Positions 17,283 through 24,634 of a stretch of 64,000 bases of DNA are shown piece by piece. The stretch covers positions 35,722 through 99,721 of the forward strand of contig CAJMOF010000010.1 of NCBI GenBank assembly GCA_905215065.1, written 5' to 3'. Position numbers and translations under genes: made by a program. The stretch comes from an uncultured bacterium. Its GTDB lineage: Bacteria; Actinomycetota; Coriobacteriia; Coriobacteriales; Coriobacteriaceae. Every line of letters begins with the position of its first letter. Positions within the stretch are counted from its first letter, which is position 1. The notes beneath the pieces are model-generated. The model worked only from the letters and a program-made list of their open reading frames with translations. It ran no database searches and was not told where the DNA came from.

Positions 17283-18221
17283 TTATGCCGAGGCCTTGGT
17301 CTTGCGGCGCTTGCGGATCGCGTGGATCACGATGTCCAGCAGCAACAGCACAATGGCTACGACCACGATGAGCACGGCAAACTCGCGCTTGCCCCAGTGG
17401 CGGCCGGCCAGCGACTTTTGCTTGTCGACATCCTTCTTGTTGTACTTGGTGCGCACGCAATGCACCAGCAGGCGATGGTCGTTCACGCCGTAGGGCGTGC
17501 AGGTGACGAGCGTCACCTTGTCGGCGCCGGGCTCGATGGTCAGCGACTCCATCTCCTCGGGCAGCACCACCTCGGAATCCACCATCTTGTAGGCAAGCGT
17601 CTTGTTCATGGTGTGCAGCAGCACCAGGTCGCCGGGCTCCAGCGAGTGAATGTCGTCGAACATGCTCAGGTTGCGCATGCCCGAGTGCGCGGTAAGCACG
17701 CAATGCGTCGAGGTGCCGCCCACCGGCAGGCTCGTGCCCTCCAGGTGGCCGACGCCCGCCATAAGGACTTCTTCGCTCGTGCCGTGGTAGATGGGCATAC
17801 TCACGTCGATGGAGGGGATCTCGACCCAGCTCATCATGGGGTCGCGGTCAAAAATGAGCTGCTGAGCGTAGGGCTCGATCTGGTCGGCGGGGAGCTCGGT
17901 GGCCTCGCCCGCCAGCTGCTCGTTAAAGGAGCGCGCCTGGAGCAGGATGCGCTCGCGCTCCTCGGCAGATAGCGCGTCCACGGTGCTGGACACGGTGCTG
18001 ATCTGGTTGAACACGCCCGAGGCCTCGAGCCGGTCCAAGATCCACGGCCAGGTCATAAGGCCCACGCCAATAAGGATGATGACGATGGTGATGAGCCGGT
18101 CGGCCCAGCGCGGCAGTCGCTTGCGACGGCGCTTGGGCTTTGGTTGAGGTTTGGGCTGAGGGCTTGAGCCACCGTTGGCCGCGGCGTTATTGCTCTTCAT
18201 ATGTTTGGCGCCCTGCACCAT
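17283..18221 (-). CDS. Class C (pilin-polymerising) sortase
   Basis: A membrane transpeptidase that joins pilin subunits through lysine isopeptide bonds. The 312-residue protein has an N-terminal membrane helix (ITIVIILIGVGLMTWPWIL), a lid-like DRDPMMSW segment, the catalytic histidine in VLTAHSGM, the catalytic cysteine in TLVTCTPYGVNDHRLLV with its arginine, and a second C-terminal membrane helix followed by a basic tail, the class C layout. The ATG at 18221 has a GAGGAG site about ten bases upstream; an internal ATG at 18200 is possible. No pilin gene is adjacent: the pilin operon lies 3 kb upstream beyond an AbiE pair and a repeat module, so partnership is inferred. Confidence 0.93.
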   Translation of the reverse strand: MVQGAKHMKSNNAAANGGSSPQPKPQPKPKRRRKRLPRWADRLITIVIILIGVGLMTWPWILDRLEASGVFNQISTVSSTVDALSAEERERILLQARSFNEQLAGEATELPADQIEPYAQQLIFDRDPMMSWVEIPSIDVSMPIYHGTSEEVLMAGVGHLEGTSLPVGGTSTHCVLTAHSGMRNLSMFDDIHSLEPGDLVLLHTMNKTLAYKMVDSEVVLPEEMESLTIEPGADKVTLVTCTPYGVNDHRLLVHCVRTKYNKKDVDKQKSLAGRHWGKREFAVLIVVVAIVLLLLDIVIHAIRKRRKTKASA

Positions 18222-18332
18222 CGCCGGTCACTCCTCTACAACTCAGGTTGTCTAAACAAATAATAGCCGATTAGCGAGCCTCCGCGCCGGACAACGCAGC
18301 TTGACTGCACCGTCCGGGCCACGTAGCCCCAC

Positions 18333-19106
18333 TCAACCAATCAAGCCATATGTTGCTTTCATCGTCTCGAGCAACTGCGCCATCGTTACGCCCGCAACCC
18401 CAATCTGTTTCAGATTGACGTCGCCCACCTCGCAATCTTTAACAAACGCAAGCATATCGTCCTTCAGTTCTCCGCCCAGGTCGACACCTTCCGACTCGCC
18501 AAGCAGCTGAGCAAGCCTCAGCGCATCGCGTTTATGCTTTTTTACCTTCTTCGAATCAACGTTCTCCCCCGCTTCCCTTCTAGCTTTTAGGTCGAGATAC
18601 GCCTTCGCTTTGAACGGGACAATGTATTCCGTGCCCAGGACCGAAACGCCGCCTACGGTCCGAATTCCCTGAAGGAACAAGCTGTAGTAAGCATCGTCTA
18701 ACAAAATTGCCGAAAGACTGCTTATGTTTTCATCAACGTGAATTGGCGCCACATCAATCCCCTCACGACCCTTTAGAAAGTCGGGGCACTTCGCGAAGAG
18801 CTCGATCATATGGGGGTAACCCGGCCTCTTTGGCTCTGTAAACCGATAAAAACATGAGCCTTTACCTTCGCCCCAGCCGCAGCGGTAGCCGCCATCACGC
18901 ACCAAAGTCCATATGGCTTCTGCCGTCTGAGGCAACCGATCATCGGCGACAATTACCACATCAAAATCGTGAGTCGCCCTGAATGAAAGCCCCGCCTCCG
19001 CGAGCAAAATGTCGCATGCCGTGCCGCCGATAAGGGCATACGATCCTTCAGCTTCTTGCATATGCTGCTGAAATTCTTGGAGACCTTCTACAGCGCTTCT
19101 TGCCAT
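18333..19106 (-). CDS. AbiEii-type nucleotidyltransferase toxin
   Basis: A predicted type IV toxin of the AbiE system; relatives (AbiEii/MenT) transfer nucleotides, in MenT to tRNA ends, blocking growth during phage attack. The 257-residue protein has the nucleotidyltransferase core YALIGGTACDILLAEAG with downstream THDFDVVIV (acidic metal-binding pair), and a later conserved VPFKAKAYLDLKARREAGE with lysine/aspartate typical of AbiEii, followed by KKHKRDALRLAQLL. An AAAGGA ribosome site precedes the ATG, which lies inside the last codons of the upstream regulator gene (19-base overlap), so both are translationally coupled. Confidence 0.85.
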   Translation of the reverse strand: MARSAVEGLQEFQQHMQEAEGSYALIGGTACDILLAEAGLSFRATHDFDVVIVADDRLPQTAEAIWTLVRDGGYRCGWGEGKGSCFYRFTEPKRPGYPHMIELFAKCPDFLKGREGIDVAPIHVDENISSLSAILLDDAYYSLFLQGIRTVGGVSVLGTEYIVPFKAKAYLDLKARREAGENVDSKKVKKHKRDALRLAQLLGESEGVDLGGELKDDMLAFVKDCEVGDVNLKQIGVAGVTMAQLLETMKATYGLIG

Positions 19107-20056
19107 GGATATTCCTTTCCAAACATGCGATCGACTTCGAGCTGAATTCGCTCATCGTCGATTGCCGCCAAAGATAGCGCAAGCGAAATGTTGTCGACAC
19201 GGGAGGAGTCGGCAAACACGGGTGCATAGCGCCACACTTGGATCATCGCCGTCTCGTTATCCGGCAACTCCCCGTCTGCGACTTCGAGGTCGCTCAGTTG
19301 ACGCCATGCACTTCTTAAGACGGCCTTTTGTTCCATGCCCGGCGCAGCGAGCATCGAACGCGCAGCGAGCGCCGTCTCCCCGGCGTCAACAAGATAGTCG
19401 ATCTGCTGCGTCTTCCTTGTAAAAAAGACCTTCGAGACAGGCGAGGAGAGCTCTGCCATGTGCTCGCTGAGCAGAAGATCAACGGCAACAGGGAACACGA
19501 AGACACGTCGCTCGCGACGCTCGCGTCTCGCGAGCCCCCTGTCAACAAGCTCGGTTATGGCCTCACTCGCGCGGCTTGCCGAGATCCCAAGCGCACGACA
19601 AAGGTCATAGGGACGATATGGCTCCTGGGCTGCTCCCCAGATTGCGGCAGCCTGCGCGTTGGCTGACATCTTGGTCGCGTGATTGCGAAACCGGACACTG
19701 CCCCTCTCCGTACAGGCCGTGCCCATAAATGGAAGAAAAGCCTGTCTGCCGGGGCAAACAAACGGAATCCCTTGTGCGACCAATGCTTTGCGCTGACGTG
19801 CATCGGCATCAGGAAACGAAACGACAACAGGAGTCTCCGCACGCAAGGCTAGCTGACTATAGACCCTCTTAGCCTCGGGAAGCCCGACGCCAGTAGGCAA
19901 ACTTGCAAGCAAAAACGAAAACCCGTTTGCGTCAACAGCGCGGACCTCAATCGCCCGCAGATACAGCGGCAAGCGTGCGGATCCAGGCCAAGTTCTGGCC
20001 TTGGCGGAGAGGCCTAGTGCTTCTTGTAAGTAGATTAGCGCTTCGTTCATTTCCAT
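19088..20056 (-). CDS. AbiEi-type winged-helix antitoxin/repressor
   Basis: The partner of the AbiEii-like toxin. The 322-residue protein has a helix-turn-helix near residue 170 (PYRPYDLCRALGISASRASEAITELVDRGLARRE), unlike classic AbiEi where the wing domain is N-terminal, so it may be a divergent member. It otherwise lacks a recognised catalytic domain. Gene order (regulator, then overlapping nucleotidyltransferase) is that of type IV toxin-antitoxin operons, which usually autorepress. An inverted repeat ATTCCA / TGGAAT at 20069-20088 overlaps a TATAAT box just upstream. The start (ATG 20056 or 20050) has no clear ribosome site and may be leaderless or weak. Confidence 0.7.
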   Translation of the reverse strand: MEMNEALIYLQEALGLSAKARTWPGSARLPLYLRAIEVRAVDANGFSFLLASLPTGVGLPEAKRVYSQLALRAETPVVVSFPDADARQRKALVAQGIPFVCPGRQAFLPFMGTACTERGSVRFRNHATKMSANAQAAAIWGAAQEPYRPYDLCRALGISASRASEAITELVDRGLARRERRERRVFVFPVAVDLLLSEHMAELSSPVSKVFFTRKTQQIDYLVDAGETALAARSMLAAPGMEQKAVLRSAWRQLSDLEVADGELPDNETAMIQVWRYAPVFADSSRVDNISLALSLAAIDDERIQLEVDRMFGKEYPWQEAL

Positions 20057-20068
20057 TATTTTCGTTCG

Positions 20069-20092
20069 ATTCCAGTTTATATTGGAATTATA
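20069..20092 (-). promoter_or_regulatory. Promoter with inverted repeat upstream of the AbiE pair
   Basis: On the minus strand TATAAT (20092-20087) runs into the inverted repeat ATTCCA-n8-TGGAAT (20069-20088). This position fits autorepression by the AbiEi-like protein. No clear -35 box was found. Confidence 0.45.
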
Positions 20093-20160
20093 CATAATTT
20101 TCGGAATTAACGAGATTCCGTTCGCGCCTAAGCCCATATTTGAGTTTTCAAAATGTCCCA

Positions 20161-20390
20161 GATCGGCTGGGCGATTCGGGATACAATGTCAATAGAAAAC
20201 GACGCATCCCGCGTAAATGTTTGGGAGCGCGGGTGGCCTAGTTTTCAGCTTTTGTTAAATGCCCGGGATCCGACCCCCGGGCATTCTTATTTGCGCTTGC
20301 GGCGCAACTGCCTTCTACCGTCCGCACCGCGCGTGCGCCTACGGACCTTAAACCGAACCTCATACGAGTCAAGAAACGCGATGACGAACG
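20161..20390. repeat. Duplicated module, copy 1
   Basis: About 230 bases that recur at 20641-20868 with roughly 85-90% identity by eye. The module runs from GATCGGCTGGGCGATTCGGG through a CCCGGG-stem hairpin and into the 3' two thirds of a small membrane-protein gene. Confidence 0.85.
20258..20285. terminator. Bidirectional hairpin of module copy 1
   Basis: AATGCCCGGG / CCCGGGCATT, a perfect 10-bp stem directly after the small-protein stop. On the plus strand it is followed by CTTATTT; on the minus strand by TAACAAAAG. It would end converging transcripts. Confidence 0.7.
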
Positions 20391-20436
20391 AGCCCACCGC
20401 CGCGAGGGCGGCGAGCGCGTTAAGGAATTTCAGCAT
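20287..20436 (-). CDS. Small membrane protein, 49 residues (possible type I toxin)
   Basis: Too short for most gene callers but well supported: a GGAGGT ribosome site lies six bases before the ATG at 20436. The product starts MLKFLNALAALAAVGSFVIA, a single membrane helix, then a strongly basic tail rich in arginine ending RRQLRRKRK. This hydrophobic-plus-basic design is typical of type I toxin peptides, but many harmless small proteins share it. The 3' part of the gene and its hairpin are duplicated 480 bases away. I know no named family for it. Confidence 0.6.
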   Translation of the reverse strand: MLKFLNALAALAAVGSFVIAFLDSYEVRFKVRRRTRGADGRRQLRRKRK

Positions 20437-20735
20437 ATGGTGACCTCCGATCGAGTCGTCGGCCGCCCGCGCACGGAATGCGTCGCAAAGCCATTTTACT
20501 GCGAGTGCATGCACCCGCAGCTGGTAAACGCAATAATTGCAAACATTTGTTCGATAGTTATAAACACAATTCCTCATCCAGCGGAGCCTGGCCGCATTGT
20601 CCGGGTTTGCCCGACGTGTTTGCGTTTTCAGAATATCCCGGATCGGCTGGGCGATTCGGGATACAACTGCTACAGGAAACGACGCACCCCGCGTAAGTAC
20701 TTAGGAGCGCGGGCGACCAGTTTCCGACGTTGTTA

Positions 20736-20763
20736 AATGCCCGGGCCTCTAACCCCGGGCATT
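20736..20763. terminator. Bidirectional hairpin of module copy 2
   Basis: AATGCCCGGG / CCCGGGCATT, the same stem as at 20258-20285 with a different loop, followed by TTAATTT on the plus strand. Confidence 0.65.
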
Positions 20764-20868
20764 TTAATTTGCACGCGCGGCGCAAATGTCTTCTACCGTC
20801 CGCACCGCGCGTGCGCCCACGGACCTTAAACCGAACCTCATACGAGTCAAGAAACGCGATGACGAACG
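20764..20868 (-). pseudogene. Decayed copy of the 49-residue membrane-protein gene
   Basis: The reading frame matching the C-terminal half of the 20287-20436 protein is recognisable (FLDSYEVRFKVRGRTRGADGR) but the hydrophobic start, ATG and ribosome site are missing, and the frame runs past the original stop position. It therefore looks like a truncated remnant of the duplicated module. Confidence 0.6.
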
Positions 20869-20905
20869 TGCCCGCATCGGACGATGGAGGCTGACCGCGT
20901 TATCC

Positions 20906-20943
20906 AAAAAAACGGGGCAGACTCCAGTGCGGAGTCTGCCCCG
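20906..20943 (-). terminator. Terminator of the pilin operon
   Basis: A perfect 13-bp stem CGGGGCAGACTCC / GGAGTCTGCCCCG with a 5-nt loop, followed by seven T's on the minus strand, 100 bases after the last pilin stop. Confidence 0.95.
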
Positions 20944-21043
20944 AAAAGAGAATGGCAAAGCAAGAACGTGGATGGACGAGAAAAGTGTCCGCAAGTCTCA
21001 TGGGCATCACATCCCACCTGCCAAAGGGATGGGTGAGCGAGCG

Positions 21044-22855
21044 TTACTCCTGCTCGGACTCCTCAGCCTGCTTACGGCTGCGGATGAGGTGCGCCACGCC
21101 GATGCACAGCACCGCGCCACCAGCGATCCAAGTGAACGTCACGCCGTTAAGGCCGGTGAGGGGAAGGCCAACCTGCTTGGTATCGCCAACGGTGATGTTG
21201 AAGTAGCCATCGGTGTCCTTCTCCGAGCCGGTCTGCGCCGCTAGCTTGTTATCACCGACATTCCTATCGGTAAGGCCAGCGATGATCTTGTCACTCTGGT
21301 TCTTGCTATCAAGCGTGCCAGAGAGCGCAGTAAGACCAGCGTCCGGATCATTGGCGTTCATGGTCGGCTTGATCTCGAAGGTGAAGGGTTCGACCTTGGT
21401 GTAACCATCGGGAGCAGAAGTTTCCGTGACCGTATAGACGCCAGCATCGAGACCGGTAAGCGTAATGACACCATCGGGGTCCATCGAAAGCTCAACCTTG
21501 CTGTCGCTCAAAGTGCCGTCACTATTGACATATTTAACGTTTGCGCTGTTCTCGTCACCGTTAGTTGTGTCACCAGCTGCGATGGTGAACTTAGCACCTT
21601 TCAGCGCCTTCTCAGTGCCAAGGTCAACCTTGTTGATCTTGAGACCGTAGGTGTAGTCCTTGACCGTATCGGACTCCGAGGTGCCAGTGCCACCTGACAT
21701 GGGGTTGTTAGAATACTCGAGCGTAACGGTGTTGGGGTTGCCATTCAGCTGGTTGTTTGCACCCGCAATAATCGCGCTTGCGTTGAGCCTCGCCCTGTAG
21801 AAAACGACGATTTCAGTCTTCCCATCAATCGTAAGCTCTTCGCCATTTTTCGCAGTGGCCGACTTCAAGCCCTTTTCGCCCTTATTAAAATTGACCACCA
21901 GGTCACGACTAGAGCCAGAGGGGTTAGTCACATTGTAGCTAGTCGAATCGATCTTGGTATATACACCATTATTCAGTGCATAAACGCTGAGCGAGCCCTC
22001 GATGTAGTCGAGACCGGCCGACAGCTGATCCGTGAACTTGTAGGAATAGGAGTCATAGCTGGCGTAGTTATCTGCAATCGTACCGGTAAGCCTATAGTTC
22101 ACTTCCTGGCCAACTTGGGAGTCGGCAGCGTCCACCCAGTCAGTCTCGCCGGTAATGTCACCGCCCTTCACCTTAGAATCATCGAGGATCTTTTTCTCAA
22201 CCGTGGGGATGCTGGTCTTCTCATGGACAGTTACGGCGCTACCGCCCACGACTGCAAAGATCGGGGACGTGCCAGTGTTCGGCTTGGTCGAATCGAGATC
22301 GCTGGTCACAAACAGGTAGTAACCGTTGCCATGCGCCTGATCAGGAGTCCAAGAATTACCAGTAGGGATGTTGGTCGCGGCAGGTTTCTCACTCTTAACG
22401 GCATTCGCAACTGCGTAGAGAACATTGTTGGTAGCGATTCGCGTTCCATCAGTCGATGTTGATCCTGCAGTAGTGGAACCCGCATGTGCCATGAGGAAGT
22501 CGGCTACTTCCTGGGCCGTAGGACTGTCAGACAGCTGGTCCTTAGCCTCCAAGCTGCCATAACCCTTCCAGTCTTTCGTAATGGCATCAATCACCTTCTC
22601 GCCAACCGTATCGCTTGCCCACGTGATGTTCTGAGCGGTCTTGCCGCCGTTTTCAGCGTCGGTCACCGTAGCCTTAAAGATCTGGTATGCCTTGAACTTG
22701 GTGCTCTCGTTACCCTCGACCTGGCTGATTATGATGCTATTGCCGCCCTCCGCCGCAAACGCCATGGTCACCGGCGCCATAACTCCGCCGAAGCTCAGCG
22801 CTGCCGTGAGGCCGGCGGTTACTGCCAGGCGTGCGATGTTCTTGCTCATGCTCAT
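21044..22855 (-). CDS. LPxTG-anchored isopeptide pilin, probable major subunit
   Basis: A secreted, sortase-processed pilus protein. The 603-residue product has a signal peptide (MSMSKNIARLAVTAGLTAAL..FAAEG), an isopeptide-forming fimbrial domain from about residue 170 (lysine in VEKKILDD, aspartate and asparagine strands), and a Cna-B-like domain with LKINKVD and the E-box YTVTETSAPDGY. The C-terminus has LPLTG, a hydrophobic helix and the basic SRKQ tail. The ATG at 22855 has GGAGG eight bases upstream; an upstream in-frame ATG at 22921 lacks a site and would spoil the signal peptide. It is the last of three pilin-type genes transcribed leftward and is followed by a terminator. Confidence 0.9.
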   Translation of the reverse strand: MSMSKNIARLAVTAGLTAALSFGGVMAPVTMAFAAEGGNSIIISQVEGNESTKFKAYQIFKATVTDAENGGKTAQNITWASDTVGEKVIDAITKDWKGYGSLEAKDQLSDSPTAQEVADFLMAHAGSTTAGSTSTDGTRIATNNVLYAVANAVKSEKPAATNIPTGNSWTPDQAHGNGYYLFVTSDLDSTKPNTGTSPIFAVVGGSAVTVHEKTSIPTVEKKILDDSKVKGGDITGETDWVDAADSQVGQEVNYRLTGTIADNYASYDSYSYKFTDQLSAGLDYIEGSLSVYALNNGVYTKIDSTSYNVTNPSGSSRDLVVNFNKGEKGLKSATAKNGEELTIDGKTEIVVFYRARLNASAIIAGANNQLNGNPNTVTLEYSNNPMSGGTGTSESDTVKDYTYGLKINKVDLGTEKALKGAKFTIAAGDTTNGDENSANVKYVNSDGTLSDSKVELSMDPDGVITLTGLDAGVYTVTETSAPDGYTKVEPFTFEIKPTMNANDPDAGLTALSGTLDSKNQSDKIIAGLTDRNVGDNKLAAQTGSEKDTDGYFNITVGDTKQVGLPLTGLNGVTFTWIAGGAVLCIGVAHLIRSRKQAEESEQE

Positions 22856-22963
22856 CTTCTTTTCCTCCGTTTTCCGTTTGATTCTCATTCGATCGATCAT
22901 CATCTGTCTGTGTCTTAGCATCTACTTCGCTACGTCTCGCCCCGCTCTCTGTGGGGCTGCCAG

Positions 22964-24634
22964 CTACTCTTTATGGCTGCCACCTCCCCGCTTGACCAGG
23001 AGCGCGACCACGATGAGCGCGGCTCCGGCGACCGCTGCGGCGGCCGCGGCGTACATTGCCATATCGCCAGTCGAGGGCATGAAGCCTCCGGTGGTAATGC
23101 TAGGGGGTGTGCCGGTGGGCGTGTTAATGAGCGACGCCTCCAGACTGCCCGTCGACCCGTCCGCGCTGTCGGCGCGCAGGGGCGACTCGGCCGTGATGGT
23201 GAGTTTGGGCTTGGCGGCGGCCACCTGGTTGACGTCCAGGCCCTCGGCCTTGACCGTCACGGAGCGCGTGCCCTCAAAGGCGGTGTAGCCCTTGGGCGCC
23301 TTGAGCTCGCGGACCTCCAGCTTGCCCGAGTCCACGCCCGAGACGGTAACGCGGCCGTCCTCGCCCGTGGTGACGTTGGCCTTGCCCTCCGCATCCCACG
23401 TGCCGTCGGCCGCCAGCGTGCGGCCGCGGTCGTCGGCGATGCTCAGGACCGCCCCGGCAAGCGGCTTGTCGCCGTCACTGCCGCGCTTGGTGAGCGCGAG
23501 ATCCCAGGTGTAGGCGCACGCGTCGTCGCTCGGCGTGCGAGTGAAGCCGGCGTCGCCGGACTGGTCGGCAAAGGGAGAGCGCGGGTAGCGCAGGTAGACC
23601 TCGTTGGGGTTTCCCTTCGCGATGCCGTGATTGCATGCGCTGTTGAGCGGCGCGTTGTACACGGCGACCACGCGGGCGCCCGCGGTGAAGGCGTCGGCCC
23701 CGCCGAGCGCGGCGATGAGGTCGCCGGTGCGCACGGTGAAGGTCTTGCCGTCGGCCGCCACCTTGGTGGCGCACTGGGCCGTGATGTCGGTCCAACCCTT
23801 CGCGGGCTCGGTGCCGACGCGGCCGTCCTTGCCGGCCGAGACGGCGTCGAAGCCGCCGTCCGCGCCCGCCGCCGCGTACACGCGCATGCTCGCGGCGACC
23901 TTGGAGGGGTCGAGCCCCGCGCTCATGGTGTCGACGAACTGCACCGCGTAGGTGTCATAGGCGGAAAGGCCCGCGGGAACCGTGGCCGAGAGGCGCCAGT
24001 ACAGGTCGTCGGCGACCGTGGCGTCGGCGGCCTTCTGCCAGGCGGCGGTGCTGTCCTCCAGCACGTGCTTGGCGACCTTGGGCGTCGCGGCCTTGGGCTT
24101 GACGGTGACGGCGCCGCCGCCGACCAGGGCCATGATCGGCGCGGTGCCGACTTCGCCTTGGGCGATGGCGTCGTCGTCGGCGACGATGAGCCAGTAGCCG
24201 CAGGGCAGCTCGGCCGCCGTGCCCGCGTTAAGGGCCACGGACTCGGCGGCAGAGCTCTGGAGGGAACGAGCGAGCTGTGCGCTCAGCGCGCTCGTAAGGT
24301 GGGAATCGGTGTTGAGCCACTCGGCAGCTTCCTGCGCGGTGGTCTGGGAGTTGGGCATGCCGGCGCTGTGCAGCACAGGCAACACGGCATCGCGCACGGC
24401 GTCGCTTGCCCAGGCAAGGTCGGTGGCGATCTTGGCGTCGCTGTCGCCGTCGACGACGTTGGCGCTAAAGATCTGATAGGCGTCGTAGCTGCTCGCCACG
24501 GTGCCGCCCACCGTGATGGAACCGGTCGAGGTCGGCGCGGCCTGCGCGGATGCGGGGAACACAACCGCGCAGGTGCCGATCAGGAGGGCAAGCAGCGCAA
24601 ACAAGATCGGGAAGGAGCAAACTTTCTTATTCAC
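22964..24634 (-). CDS. Sortase-anchored isopeptide pilin, MPSTG motif
   Basis: A second pilus protein, 556 residues. It has a signal peptide (MNKKVCSFPILFALLALLIG..ASAQA), the same two-domain layout as the following pilin (YDAYQIFSANVVDGD near the start, KVAKHVLEDS, then LALTKRGSD), and the E-box LEVRELKAPKGY. The sorting signal is MPSTG rather than LPxTG, followed by a long alanine-rich helix and KRGGGSHKE. It starts with GTG at 24634, behind GGAGGT, and overlaps the end of the preceding adhesin gene by eight bases, so translation is coupled. It is markedly more GC-rich than its neighbours, hinting at a separate history. Confidence 0.88.
   Translation of the reverse strand: MNKKVCSFPILFALLALLIGTCAVVFPASAQAAPTSTGSITVGGTVASSYDAYQIFSANVVDGDSDAKIATDLAWASDAVRDAVLPVLHSAGMPNSQTTAQEAAEWLNTDSHLTSALSAQLARSLQSSAAESVALNAGTAAELPCGYWLIVADDDAIAQGEVGTAPIMALVGGGAVTVKPKAATPKVAKHVLEDSTAAWQKAADATVADDLYWRLSATVPAGLSAYDTYAVQFVDTMSAGLDPSKVAASMRVYAAAGADGGFDAVSAGKDGRVGTEPAKGWTDITAQCATKVAADGKTFTVRTGDLIAALGGADAFTAGARVVAVYNAPLNSACNHGIAKGNPNEVYLRYPRSPFADQSGDAGFTRTPSDDACAYTWDLALTKRGSDGDKPLAGAVLSIADDRGRTLAADGTWDAEGKANVTTGEDGRVTVSGVDSGKLEVRELKAPKGYTAFEGTRSVTVKAEGLDVNQVAAAKPKLTITAESPLRADSADGSTGSLEASLINTPTGTPPSITTGGFMPSTGDMAMYAAAAAAVAGAALIVVALLVKRGGGSHKE

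Larger units (their letters stand above)
20641..20868. repeat. Duplicated module, copy 2 (partly decayed)
   Basis: Second copy of the 20161-20390 module, offset 480 bases on its left side and 478 on its right. ATCCCGGATCG / CGATTCGGGAT forms a hairpin at its left edge (20635-20662). Confidence 0.85.

Noticed and set aside
20764..20994. 76-codon minus-strand frame over module copy 2
   Set aside because: It is in a different frame from the functional small peptide and runs into the pilin terminator; treated as remnant, not a gene.
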